From: JAWLFI01 sp041685645
GTDB lineage: Bacteria > Bacteroidota > Bacteroidia > Chitinophagales > Saprospiraceae
Direction of reading: 5' to 3'
Length of the DNA stretch: 13,441 nt
NCBI GenBank assembly: GCA_041685645.1
Contig: JAWLFI010000062.1
Location: forward strand, 1 to 13,441
The notes beneath the pieces are model-generated. The model did not search any database. It saw nothing but the letters and a program-made list of their open reading frames with translations, and was not told where the DNA came from. Positions 1 through 7,410 of the stretch are shown here, piece by piece (position 1 is the first letter of the stretch; each line of letters starts with the position of its first letter). The position numbers were made by a program, and so were the translations under genes.

Positions 1-86
1 CAGAGCTGCAATAGCAACAATATCGAAAAAATTACAACAACAATCATTTTACATTCTTGTAGTGGACTTTTACCCCATTGTAGCAT
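1..86 (-). CDS. possible start of a divergent gene with a hydrophobic N-terminus (partial)
   Basis: Reading the minus strand from an ATG at 86-84, the frame stays open to the window edge and encodes about 28 residues. The stretch begins MLQWGKSPLQ and ends in a run of hydrophobic residues (MIVVVIFSILLLLQL). A second in-frame ATG at 47-45 would give a start directly at that run. A short polar N-terminus followed by such a run is what a signal peptide or first membrane helix looks like, so this may be the beginning of an exported protein transcribed away from the operon. The evidence is thin: the piece is short, AT-rich DNA encodes hydrophobic runs by chance, and I see no TAnnTTTG box for it. 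Product unknown. Confidence 0.22.
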   Translation of the reverse strand, partial: MLQWGKSPLQECKMIVVVIFSILLLLQL

Positions 87-150
87 TTTTTTTATTTGTA
101 AAATGTGATGTTTTTATCCTTCTTTTTTGATTAAATTCTTTGAATACTCT

Positions 151-174
151 ATATTGGCCAAAATATTGGTATTG
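151..174. repeat. direct repeat ATATTGG with embedded palindrome TTGGCCAA, possible operator
   Basis: ATATTGG occurs at 151-157 and again at 163-169, a 12-base spacing, and a related TATTG lies at 170-174. The first copy contains the perfect 8-base palindrome TTGGCCAA at 154-161. The cluster ends on the predicted -33 TTG, where an activator or repressor of the operon would be expected to bind. The repeat is seen directly; the regulatory role is inferred, and repeats this short can arise by chance in AT-rich DNA. Confidence 0.3.
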
Positions 175-204
175 TCAAACACGGTATGAATAATTTTATA
201 TTTG
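172..204 (+). promoter_or_regulatory. predicted Bacteroidota-type promoter of the glucan operon
   Basis: TATATTTG at 197-204 is an exact match to the Bacteroidota -7 consensus TAnnTTTG. A TTG at 172-174 lies 22 bases upstream, within the usual spacing for the -33 element. Transcription would start near 210-212, leaving a leader of about 70 bases before the GH16 start codon. I found no equally good box in the later intergenic gaps I examined, so this is the best candidate promoter for the six-gene operon. Confidence 0.6.
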
Positions 205-210
205 TATGGG

Positions 211-225
211 CAGGTTTATAACCTG
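211..225. repeat. perfect inverted repeat CAGGTT-TAT-AACCTG at the predicted transcription start
   Basis: Two 6-base arms, CAGGTT (211-216) and AACCTG (220-225), are exact reverse complements separated by TAT. The element begins about seven bases after the -7 box, so it covers the expected +1 site. It could be an operator for a dimeric repressor, or it could form a small hairpin at the 5' end of the mRNA. The three-base loop and lack of a T-run make a terminator unlikely. Confidence 0.45.
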
Positions 226-281
226 TATAGGTAGATGTAAATTTTTCTAATATGATGTTAAGCCTAAAAACATGAAATGCA

Positions 282-1112
282 ATGGATTTATACAAGGCGC
301 TAATTTTGATTTCACTTGCAGCCTCAATGGCATGTGGAGGCCCGGAGTCAACAACTAGCGATATTCAACCTGAATACGAGTTAGTTTGGTCTGACGAATT
401 TAAAGGGGATTCTTTACAGTCTCCTGATTCCAACAAATGGACCTTTGACATTGGCAGAGGAGACAATGGCTGGGGCAATGGCGAATTACAATACTATACC
501 AATCGCCAGCAAAACGCCCATCTGGATGGAAAAGGCCATTTGGTGATTCGCGCTCTGCGGCAGAAATACGAGAATGCAGAATATACTTCTGCCCGAATGA
601 AGACGAAAAATAAGTTTGAGCAAAAATATGGCCGGTTTGAGGCTAGAATTCGTCCACCAACGGGTGAGGCGATTTGGCCGGCCTATTGGATGCTGGGATC
701 GAATATTGATACGGTCGGATGGCCCCAATGTGGTGAAATAGATATTATGGAGTTCATTGGTAAAGCTCGAAATGAGATTCACGGATCTCTGCACGGCCCG
801 GGACATTCCGCTGGCGAAGCCATTTCCACTATTTACACGCTTCCTTCCGGTGATGTGGATGAGGATTTCAATCTTTATGCCGTTGAGTGGAGCGCTGACT
901 CAATCGTGTTTTTTGTGAATGAAGTGCCGTATCAGCGTGTGCTCAAATCAAAGATGCCCGGTCAATGGGTATATAATACTCCTTTTTTCATGCTGGTGAA
1001 TCTGGCGATCGGCGGTACTTATGTGGGATACCCATCCGCTGATGAGACCTTCCCAAAGGAGTTGGTTATTGACTATATACGAGTGTACGAAAGAGTAAAT
1101 GAGCAGGAATAA
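282..1112 (+). CDS. GH16 laminarinase-like lipoprotein (endo-beta-1,3-glucanase)
   Basis: Glycoside hydrolase family 16 enzyme of 276 residues, most like bacterial laminarinases (GH16_3), which cut internal beta-1,3 bonds of laminarin or mixed-linkage glucans with retention of configuration. The catalytic signature GEIDIMEFIG is intact: E152 is the expected nucleophile and E157 the acid/base, with D154 between them. Other family landmarks are WSDEF near residue 36, the ARMKTKNKF...YGRFEARI region, WPAYWMLG, and the C-terminal IDYIRVYE. The N-terminus has a short hydrophobic signal ending in SMAC, so C18 is the likely lipidated cysteine; the -3 residue is serine rather than leucine, which is loose but acceptable in this phylum. 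It has no carbohydrate-binding module. An in-frame stop at 273-275 rules out a longer protein and fixes the start at 282. It is first in the operon and lies 17 bases before the phosphorylase gene. Exact substrate preference cannot be read from the sequence. Confidence 0.93.
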   Translation: MDLYKALILISLAASMACGGPESTTSDIQPEYELVWSDEFKGDSLQSPDSNKWTFDIGRGDNGWGNGELQYYTNRQQNAHLDGKGHLVIRALRQKYENAEYTSARMKTKNKFEQKYGRFEARIRPPTGEAIWPAYWMLGSNIDTVGWPQCGEIDIMEFIGKARNEIHGSLHGPGHSAGEAISTIYTLPSGDVDEDFNLYAVEWSADSIVFFVNEVPYQRVLKSKMPGQWVYNTPFFMLVNLAIGGTYVGYPSADETFPKELVIDYIRVYERVNEQE

Positions 1113-1129
1113 AACGAAAAGCAAAATAT

Positions 1130-4100
1130 ATGACTTCAATAGATGTGAAATCAAGGCAGCGAAAAGATAAAAAAGCAGCTTTAGATGTTATAGATATAGA
1201 AGGAGTTCCATTTTTAAAGATTTCTGATGCGGATACTATGCCGCCCTTCCTAATGAGCGTGGTCAGCAATTCAGATCACTGGATGTTTATTGCCAGTAAT
1301 GGCGGCATGACCGCCGGAAGGAAAAATGCTCAATATTCTATTTTCCCCTATTACACAGATGATAAACTCATCGATCTGGCGGATATTTCGGGAAGCAAAA
1401 CTATTTTTCAGCTTGAAACGCCTGAAGGAGTGGAGGTTTGGGAGCCTTTCTCCAATCGCTTTTTAGGAAAATACGATCTCAGTGTGCATTTGTATAAGAG
1501 CGCCTATGGCAACCAGATTATTTTTGAAGAAGTGAACCGCGATTTAGGCTTGACTTTTCAATATCGATGGAGCTCCAGTGATGAGTTTGGATTTGTCAAG
1601 ACAAGTCAGCTTAGAAATTGGGGAAATACAGTTCAAGCCGTTCGGCTTTTAGATGGTATTCAAAATATTATTCCCTTTGGCGTAAGCAGTGACTTGCAAC
1701 AAACAAGTAGCAATTTAGTGGATGCGTATAAGCAAAGTGAATTGCACGAGGAATCGAAAATGGGTATTTTTTCTTTGAGCGCCATAATTGTGGATAAAGC
1801 AGAGCCCAGCGAGGCTTTAAAAACAAATGTGGCATGGTCAGTGGGTTTGGATGAGCCGACGATACTACTTTCTTCTAACCAGATAGATGAATTTCGGCAC
1901 GGAGGCGCAGTCGTCTCTGAATCTGACATAAAAGGAGAAAAAGGAGCTTATTTTGTGTCAAAAGAGATTATAGTAGAAAGCGGTTCGCACTGCGAATGGC
2001 GAATATTGGCCGATGTTAATAAGAACCATAGTCAAGTCATTCACTTAGCCCAACAAATCAAAAATGACGCCCATTTAAATTTGAGAATATCTAAAGATAT
2101 CCGCAAAGGAACAAAAGAATTGGTTCGCCTTGTAGCTTCCTCAGACGGAATACAACACACGGCTGACACGCTTCAGGATTGCAGACATTTTTCTAATGTC
2201 CTATTTAACATCATGCGAGGGGGCGTTGCGGATAAGGGATACTGTGTTGAAAAAAGTGATTTTGTGCCCTATTTGAAAAAGGCAAATCGAAAATTATCTT
2301 TAAAGCAGCAAAAATTTATCGATGCTCTTCCCGCCTCGATTTCATACATGGACCTGATTGGGAAAGTACGATCTACCAAAGACCCCGATTTCATTCGATT
2401 GGCAGTGGAGTATTTGCCCTTAAAATTTAGTCGTCGCCACGGAGATCCCAGTCGGCCCTGGAATGAGTTTTCTATAAATATCCGCGACGAGAAAGACGGA
2501 AGTAAGGTTCTGGATTACGAGGGAAACTGGAGGGATCTTTTCCAAAACTGGGAGGCCCTCTCCTACTCTTTCCCGGAGTTTCTCGAGGGTATGATTTATA
2601 AGTTCCTGAATGCCTCCACCTTTGATGGGTACAATCCCTATCGAATAACAAAAGATGGCTTCGATTGGGAGACTATTGAGCCCGATGATCCCTGGTCTTA
2701 CATTGGTTATTGGGGCGACCATCAAATCATATACTTATTGAAATTTTTAGAGCTCCTGGATCAATTCCGACCGGGGCAATTACAGCGTCTTCTGGAGAAA
2801 GAAGAGTTCGTCTACGCAGCAGTTCCTTACGAGATCAAACCATATGACGAAATTATAGACAACCCAAAGGATACCATTCATTTCAATCGCGATCTGGATA
2901 AGAAAATTCGAGCCAGGCGAGATGAAATGGGTGGAGATGGTGCCTTACTTCGAAATAGTTTTGGCGAGATTAACAAGGTGAATTTTATCGAGAAGCTGCT
3001 TGTTACTCTAATGGCAAAGTTGTCCAACTTCGTCCCACAGGGGGGGATTTGGATGAATACACAGCGGCCAGAGTGGAATGATGCCAATAATGCTTTGGTG
3101 GGCAATGGGGTGTCCATGGTCACATTGTATTATGTATATCGCTTTTTGCTTTTTATAGAAAAAGTATTAGAGGGATGCGACGCCAATCGGATTTCACTTT
3201 CCAATGAGTTTGTTGAGTTTTACCATACCGTCAGAGAGGTCTTTGAAACTCATATAGAAGCGATAGATCATGGATTTGACGAATCCGTTCGAAAGGAAAT
3301 CGTAGACGAATTAGGCAAGGCCGCTTCGGATTACAGAATTCATATTTATAAGTCGGGCTTTTGGGGTAAAAAGCGCACGGTGTCCATGGCAGGAGTAAAG
3401 CGTTTAATATCGTTATCTCTTCGCTACCTCAAGAATAGCATAGAGGAAAATAAGCGCGAAGATGGACTGTATCACGCCTATAATTTATTGTCAATCGAGG
3501 AGAATGGAGTTAACTTGTATCATCTAGACGAAATGCTTGAAGGTCAGGTCGCAGTCCTAAGTTCTGGTTTTGTGAATGGAGAAGAAGCCTTGGAAGTGTT
3601 GGATGCCATGAGGAAGAGTGCTTTATTCCGTCCCGATCAATACAGCTATATTTTATACCCTAATAAAAAGCTCCCGGGTTTTTTAGAGCGCAATGTTATA
3701 CCCCGGGAAATTGCAGAAAAATCTGAATTTATTCAGCAGCTTATTGCAGATGGCAATAGCAGTTTAGTTGAGCAGGATGCCCTGAGTCACTATCATTTTA
3801 ATGGGAGATTTAAAAATGCAGCTGACCTGCGGGAAGCCCTCGACGACCTTGCTGAAGAAAAAAAGTACGAAGAGCAGGTGCGGTCTTACTATCAGGAAAT
3901 ACTAGACATTTTCGAACAGGTGTTTAATCACAAAGCATTTACAGGGCGTTCGGGCACCTTCTATGCGTATGAGGGACTGGGTTCCATCTATTGGCACATG
4001 GTATCGAAGCTATTACTCGCCTCCCAGGAGGGTTGTCTGGAAGCCATACGCCGGGAAGAAGATCCGGTTTGGATCGGGCGCTTATTAGATCATTATTATG

Positions 4101-4591
4101 AGATTCAGGCAGGGATAGGAGTGCATAAGTCACCTGAACTATACGGCGCCTTTCCGACGGATCCGTATTCTCATACGCCGATGCATAGAGGAGCTCAACA
4201 ACCGGGTATGACAGGGCAGGTAAAAGAAGATATCATCGTGCGAATAAAAGAACTCGGGGTTTTTCATGACCAGGGTGAATTGCGATTTGCTCCTTGCCTT
4301 CTTAAAGTAGAGGAGTTTCTAACCAAGTCTATCCAATTCACCTTTCTAGATGTGAACGGCAATGATTTATCCATGGAGGTAGATGAAGGGCAGTTGTTTT
4401 TCAGTTATTGCCAGGTACCTGTCATTTATACTAAATCCAATGCTTCTAAAATTCTCATTTCATGCTTTGATGAATCAAAGCATGAAATTGCCGGGAATAC
4501 TTTACCAAAGAAATGGAGTGAATCTATTTTTCAACGCGAAGGTAAAATCCGACAATTAACCATATATGTCGATCACCAAATTTTAAAGTAA
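1130..4591 (+). CDS. large beta-1,3-glucan/oligoglucan phosphorylase, GH149-like (GH94-related)
   Basis: A 1153-residue protein with no signal peptide, hence cytoplasmic. Its size and motifs fit GH149, the family founded on Euglena beta-1,3-glucan phosphorylase with bacterial members of about 1100 residues, and related to GH94 and GH161. These enzymes use phosphate to remove glucose from beta-1,3-glucan chains as alpha-glucose-1-phosphate. The N-terminal region has the GH94-type opening, with SNGGMTAGRKNAQYSIFPYY near residue 60. The central helical barrel carries PEWNDANN (647-654), the counterpart of the GH94 DWND motif, so D651 is the likely general acid. MHRGAQQPGMTGQ (1018-1030) resembles the conserved Gln/Gly-rich part of the GH94 active site. 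The stop lies one base before the next ATG, so translation is probably coupled. Phosphorolysis would feed glucose-1-phosphate to glycolysis without ATP. Family membership is by recognition; GH94 or GH161 is the alternative, and preferred chain length is unknown. Confidence 0.8.
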   Translation: MTSIDVKSRQRKDKKAALDVIDIEGVPFLKISDADTMPPFLMSVVSNSDHWMFIASNGGMTAGRKNAQYSIFPYYTDDKLIDLADISGSKTIFQLETPEGVEVWEPFSNRFLGKYDLSVHLYKSAYGNQIIFEEVNRDLGLTFQYRWSSSDEFGFVKTSQLRNWGNTVQAVRLLDGIQNIIPFGVSSDLQQTSSNLVDAYKQSELHEESKMGIFSLSAIIVDKAEPSEALKTNVAWSVGLDEPTILLSSNQIDEFRHGGAVVSESDIKGEKGAYFVSKEIIVESGSHCEWRILADVNKNHSQVIHLAQQIKNDAHLNLRISKDIRKGTKELVRLVASSDGIQHTADTLQDCRHFSNVLFNIMRGGVADKGYCVEKSDFVPYLKKANRKLSLKQQKFIDALPASISYMDLIGKVRSTKDPDFIRLAVEYLPLKFSRRHGDPSRPWNEFSINIRDEKDGSKVLDYEGNWRDLFQNWEALSYSFPEFLEGMIYKFLNASTFDGYNPYRITKDGFDWETIEPDDPWSYIGYWGDHQIIYLLKFLELLDQFRPGQLQRLLEKEEFVYAAVPYEIKPYDEIIDNPKDTIHFNRDLDKKIRARRDEMGGDGALLRNSFGEINKVNFIEKLLVTLMAKLSNFVPQGGIWMNTQRPEWNDANNALVGNGVSMVTLYYVYRFLLFIEKVLEGCDANRISLSNEFVEFYHTVREVFETHIEAIDHGFDESVRKEIVDELGKAASDYRIHIYKSGFWGKKRTVSMAGVKRLISLSLRYLKNSIEENKREDGLYHAYNLLSIEENGVNLYHLDEMLEGQVAVLSSGFVNGEEALEVLDAMRKSALFRPDQYSYILYPNKKLPGFLERNVIPREIAEKSEFIQQLIADGNSSLVEQDALSHYHFNGRFKNAADLREALDDLAEEKKYEEQVRSYYQEILDIFEQVFNHKAFTGRSGTFYAYEGLGSIYWHMVSKLLLASQEGCLEAIRREEDPVWIGRLLDHYYEIQAGIGVHKSPELYGAFPTDPYSHTPMHRGAQQPGMTGQVKEDIIVRIKELGVFHDQGELRFAPCLLKVEEFLTKSIQFTFLDVNGNDLSMEVDEGQLFFSYCQVPVIYTKSNASKILISCFDESKHEIAGNTLPKKWSESIFQREGKIRQLTIYVDHQILK

Positions 4592-4592
4592 A

Positions 4593-5897
4593 ATGCAATC
4601 ATGTGGCAAAGTCAGTTTTCAGATCAGCTGTATAGCACGTTGTGCATTCTGCTTACTACTCATGATGTTTTTAGGAGCTTGCAATAATATGGAAGAAACA
4701 AATAGAGGAAATTTGACGGCTGAGGAGATTCTTGGGAATCCTAAATATCGAGCCATTTGTTATGGAGGATATAGAGAGAAAAGTCGCTCTGTTCAGCCTA
4801 CCCTTTCAGAGATCAAGGATGATATGCGGATTATACATGCCTTGGGTATTCGAATTGTCCGAACTTACAATGTCCATTTCCAGCAGGCTGAAAATCTATT
4901 GCATGCCATTCGAGAATTGAAGGATGCAGATGCCGATTTTGAGATGTATGTCATGTTAGGGGCCTGGATTGATTGTAAAAATGCCTGGTCGCATCTACCG
5001 CCCGATCACAACCAGGAAAGCAGTAATAATGCGATCGAAATCCACAAGGCGGTGGAACTCACCACTGCTTTTCCCGAAATTGTGAAAGTCCTGTCGGTAG
5101 GGAACGAAGCCATGGTAAAATGGGCGGCTAATTATTACGTTCAGCCCTGGATCATACTCAAGTGGGTGAAATATTTGCAGTATCTCAAAAGCATTGAAAA
5201 ACTACCCACTGATTTATGGGTTACGAGTTCTGATAATTTCGCTTCCTGGGGCGGAGGCGGATCCGAATACCATGTAGATGAATTAGTGGAGCTGATTCGG
5301 GAAGTAGATTACGTGTCTGTCCATACTTACCCCATGCACGATACACACTACAATCCCAGGTTCTGGGGTATTTTCCCTTCTGAAACAAACTTGCCCAATG
5401 ACGAGAAAGTCCGCCGCGCAATGGTTCGTTCCCGGGATTATGCCATTAAGCAATATTCGAATGTGGTCAATTATTTGGACTCCCTTGGGATAGACAAGCC
5501 GGTCCACATTGGTGAAACCGGATGGGCCACTGTGTCAAACAGACATTACGGTTCTGCCGGTTCCAAGGCTACCGGCGAGTATAAATCAGCCCTGTACCAT
5601 AATTTAATCCGCGAGTGGAGTGAAAATGAGGGAGTAAGTTGTTTTTATTTTGAAGCTTTTGACGAACAGTGGAAAGATGCAGATAATCCCAACGGTTCGG
5701 AGAACCATTTTGGATTGATCAATCTGCAATCTGAAGCAAAGTATGTTCTATGGGATGAAGTGGACAAAGGAACTTTTGAGGGTTTGACGCGAGATGGACG
5801 CCCCATTACGAAATCTCAAGCTGGTGATGAAAAGCAACTCAAGGCTAATGTAGAATTACCTCCTGTTTTGGACCAAAATCAAATTTACAACCAATGA
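4593..5897 (+). CDS. GH17 beta-1,3-glucanase lipoprotein
   Basis: A 434-residue GH17 (clan GH-A) enzyme, expected to hydrolyse or transfer beta-1,3-glucan chains outside the cytoplasm. The start is followed by a hydrophobic signal ending in a textbook lipobox LGAC, making C30 the lipidated residue. The signal is unusually rich in cysteine (C4, C13, C17, C20, C30). The TIM-barrel domain begins near residue 50 with AICYGGYREKSRS. The acid/base is E172 in VGNEA, the nucleophile is E308 in HIGETGW, and VSVHTYP and FYFEAFDEQWKD are further family landmarks. The C-terminal 50 or so residues are polar and lack a recognisable domain. The stop codon overlaps the next gene's start (ATGA). It is the only GH17 of the three here with a signal peptide and is clearly more diverged from the other two than they are from each other. 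An endo-glucanase role on laminarin is most likely; transglycosylase activity, known in GH17, is possible. Confidence 0.9.
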   Translation: MQSCGKVSFQISCIARCAFCLLLMMFLGACNNMEETNRGNLTAEEILGNPKYRAICYGGYREKSRSVQPTLSEIKDDMRIIHALGIRIVRTYNVHFQQAENLLHAIRELKDADADFEMYVMLGAWIDCKNAWSHLPPDHNQESSNNAIEIHKAVELTTAFPEIVKVLSVGNEAMVKWAANYYVQPWIILKWVKYLQYLKSIEKLPTDLWVTSSDNFASWGGGGSEYHVDELVELIREVDYVSVHTYPMHDTHYNPRFWGIFPSETNLPNDEKVRRAMVRSRDYAIKQYSNVVNYLDSLGIDKPVHIGETGWATVSNRHYGSAGSKATGEYKSALYHNLIREWSENEGVSCFYFEAFDEQWKDADNPNGSENHFGLINLQSEAKYVLWDEVDKGTFEGLTRDGRPITKSQAGDEKQLKANVELPPVLDQNQIYNQ

Positions 5898-7402
5898 ATA
5901 ATCACGCTCCATGGAGTTCATTGCTTGCTCTTGTCTTTTTTACAGGGGCTGTATTTCTTTCTTGTACGGATAAAAGAACTATGGAAGTTGATATATATGA
6001 AACCAAAGCAGGCGCAAAACCCTTTGAAAAGCTAACGGAATCAATACCCACCCAGGATGCTATCAGTATTGAGATTAAGCCATCAGAGAGGTACCAGAGC
6101 ATTATTGGCTTTGGAGGCTCATTTACAGAGTCTTCGGCTCAATTGCTGCAAATGTTGAGTGTTGAGAATCAGGAAAAGATCATAGAGGCATATTTTGGAG
6201 AATCCGGTGCGCGGTACTCCCTGACCCGAAAACATATAAACTCCTGTGATTTTTCTTTGGGACAATACTCCTATGCGCCCGTGGCCGACGACACCAAACT
6301 AGAGCATTTTTCCATTTCTGAAGACACATCGGATGTCATCCCTATGATAAGGAAGGCAATGGCTGCTTCTTCCGACGGCTTCCGGATTATTTCCTCTCCC
6401 TGGACAGCTCCGCCATGGATGAAAGATAATTCCGATTGGGTGGGTGGAAAATTGCTGCCAGAGCATTATCCCACATGGGCTTTATTCTTTAAAAAATATC
6501 TAGAGGCATATGAAGCTAAAGGGATTCCCATCTGGGGGGTAACGGTAGAAAATGAGCCGCTGGGGAATGATAGTAATTGGGAAAGCATGCATTTTTCCCC
6601 GGAGGAAATGAATTCCTTTGTGAAAAACCATTTAGGACCCATTTTGGGAAACATGGAAAGGGACATCAAAATTTTAGGTTATGACCAAAATCGAGATGAG
6701 TCCTTATATCAATGGGTAGATAGCTTATATGGTGACACGAGCGCATCAAAGTATTATGATGGTATAGCTGTCCACTGGTATGCAAGCACCTACGATTACT
6801 TTCCTGATGCTTTGGATTATACGCACAAAAAAGATCCTGAAAAATATATAATCCAATCCGAAGCCTGCATTGATGCTCAGCAACCCGTCTGGAAAGACGA
6901 CAATTGGTACTGGTCTAAAGAAGCTACTGATTGGGGCTATGAATGGGCGCCGGAAGACCAGAAATATTTACATCCCAAATACATACCGGTCTTCCGCTAT
7001 GCCAGAGATATTATTGGTTGTTTAAACCATCACGTCAATGGATGGGTAGATTGGAATATGATTTTAAATCGCAAGGGCGGTCCTAATTGGTTTGAAAACT
7101 GGTGTGTCGCCCCGGTCATAGTTGATGAAAAGCGAGATGAGGTATATTTTACTCCATTGTTTTACGTCATGAAACATTTTAGTCGATTCATCCGACCTGA
7201 TGCTGTAAGAATTGGATTTGAATTCGATGATAAAGAACTAATGTGCACTGCCATTCAGAACCCCGACAGAAGCATTGTAGTCGTCCTTTTCAATCCCACA
7301 TTAAATAGTAGAAACATAAATTTAGAGCTGGAGGGTGCGTCAGCAGCTACTTCCATTGCCCCAAAGTCCCTACAGACGATAATACTTAAAGGAATTAACT
7401 AA
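5894..7402 (+). CDS. GH30 lipoprotein, probable beta-1,6-glucanase/glucosidase
   Basis: A 502-residue GH30 enzyme of the type related to human glucosylceramidase. The signal peptide ends in FLSC, so C24 is the likely lipid anchor. The mature protein opens with the family hallmark IIGFGGSFTESSAQ, followed by RIISSPWTAPPWMKDN. The acid/base is E221 in the NEP motif (VENEPLG) and the nucleophile E323 in QSEACID, both intact. The last 100 or so residues form the usual beta-sandwich that pairs with the GH30 barrel. In marine Bacteroidota glucan loci, GH30 enzymes remove beta-1,6-linked glucose branches from laminarin, which would complement the GH16 and GH17 backbone enzymes encoded beside it. Its start overlaps the preceding stop by four bases, indicating translational coupling, and an 8-base gap follows. 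Family assignment is firm; the beta-1,6 specificity is inferred from context, and beta-glucosidase or beta-xylosidase activity is also known in GH30. Confidence 0.92.
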   Translation: MNNHAPWSSLLALVFFTGAVFLSCTDKRTMEVDIYETKAGAKPFEKLTESIPTQDAISIEIKPSERYQSIIGFGGSFTESSAQLLQMLSVENQEKIIEAYFGESGARYSLTRKHINSCDFSLGQYSYAPVADDTKLEHFSISEDTSDVIPMIRKAMAASSDGFRIISSPWTAPPWMKDNSDWVGGKLLPEHYPTWALFFKKYLEAYEAKGIPIWGVTVENEPLGNDSNWESMHFSPEEMNSFVKNHLGPILGNMERDIKILGYDQNRDESLYQWVDSLYGDTSASKYYDGIAVHWYASTYDYFPDALDYTHKKDPEKYIIQSEACIDAQQPVWKDDNWYWSKEATDWGYEWAPEDQKYLHPKYIPVFRYARDIIGCLNHHVNGWVDWNMILNRKGGPNWFENWCVAPVIVDEKRDEVYFTPLFYVMKHFSRFIRPDAVRIGFEFDDKELMCTAIQNPDRSIVVVLFNPTLNSRNINLELEGASAATSIAPKSLQTIILKGIN

Positions 7403-7410
7403 AAAATATC

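Noticed and set aside
211..225. The inverted repeat as a transcription terminator of an upstream gene.
   Set aside because: The stem is only six pairs with a three-base loop, no T-run follows, and it sits immediately downstream of a well-matched promoter.
486..806. Minus-strand open frame of 106 codons inside the GH16 gene, and similar antisense frames inside the other large genes.
   Set aside because: All lie opposite confidently identified coding sequence with intact catalytic motifs, and none shows a recognisable domain of its own.
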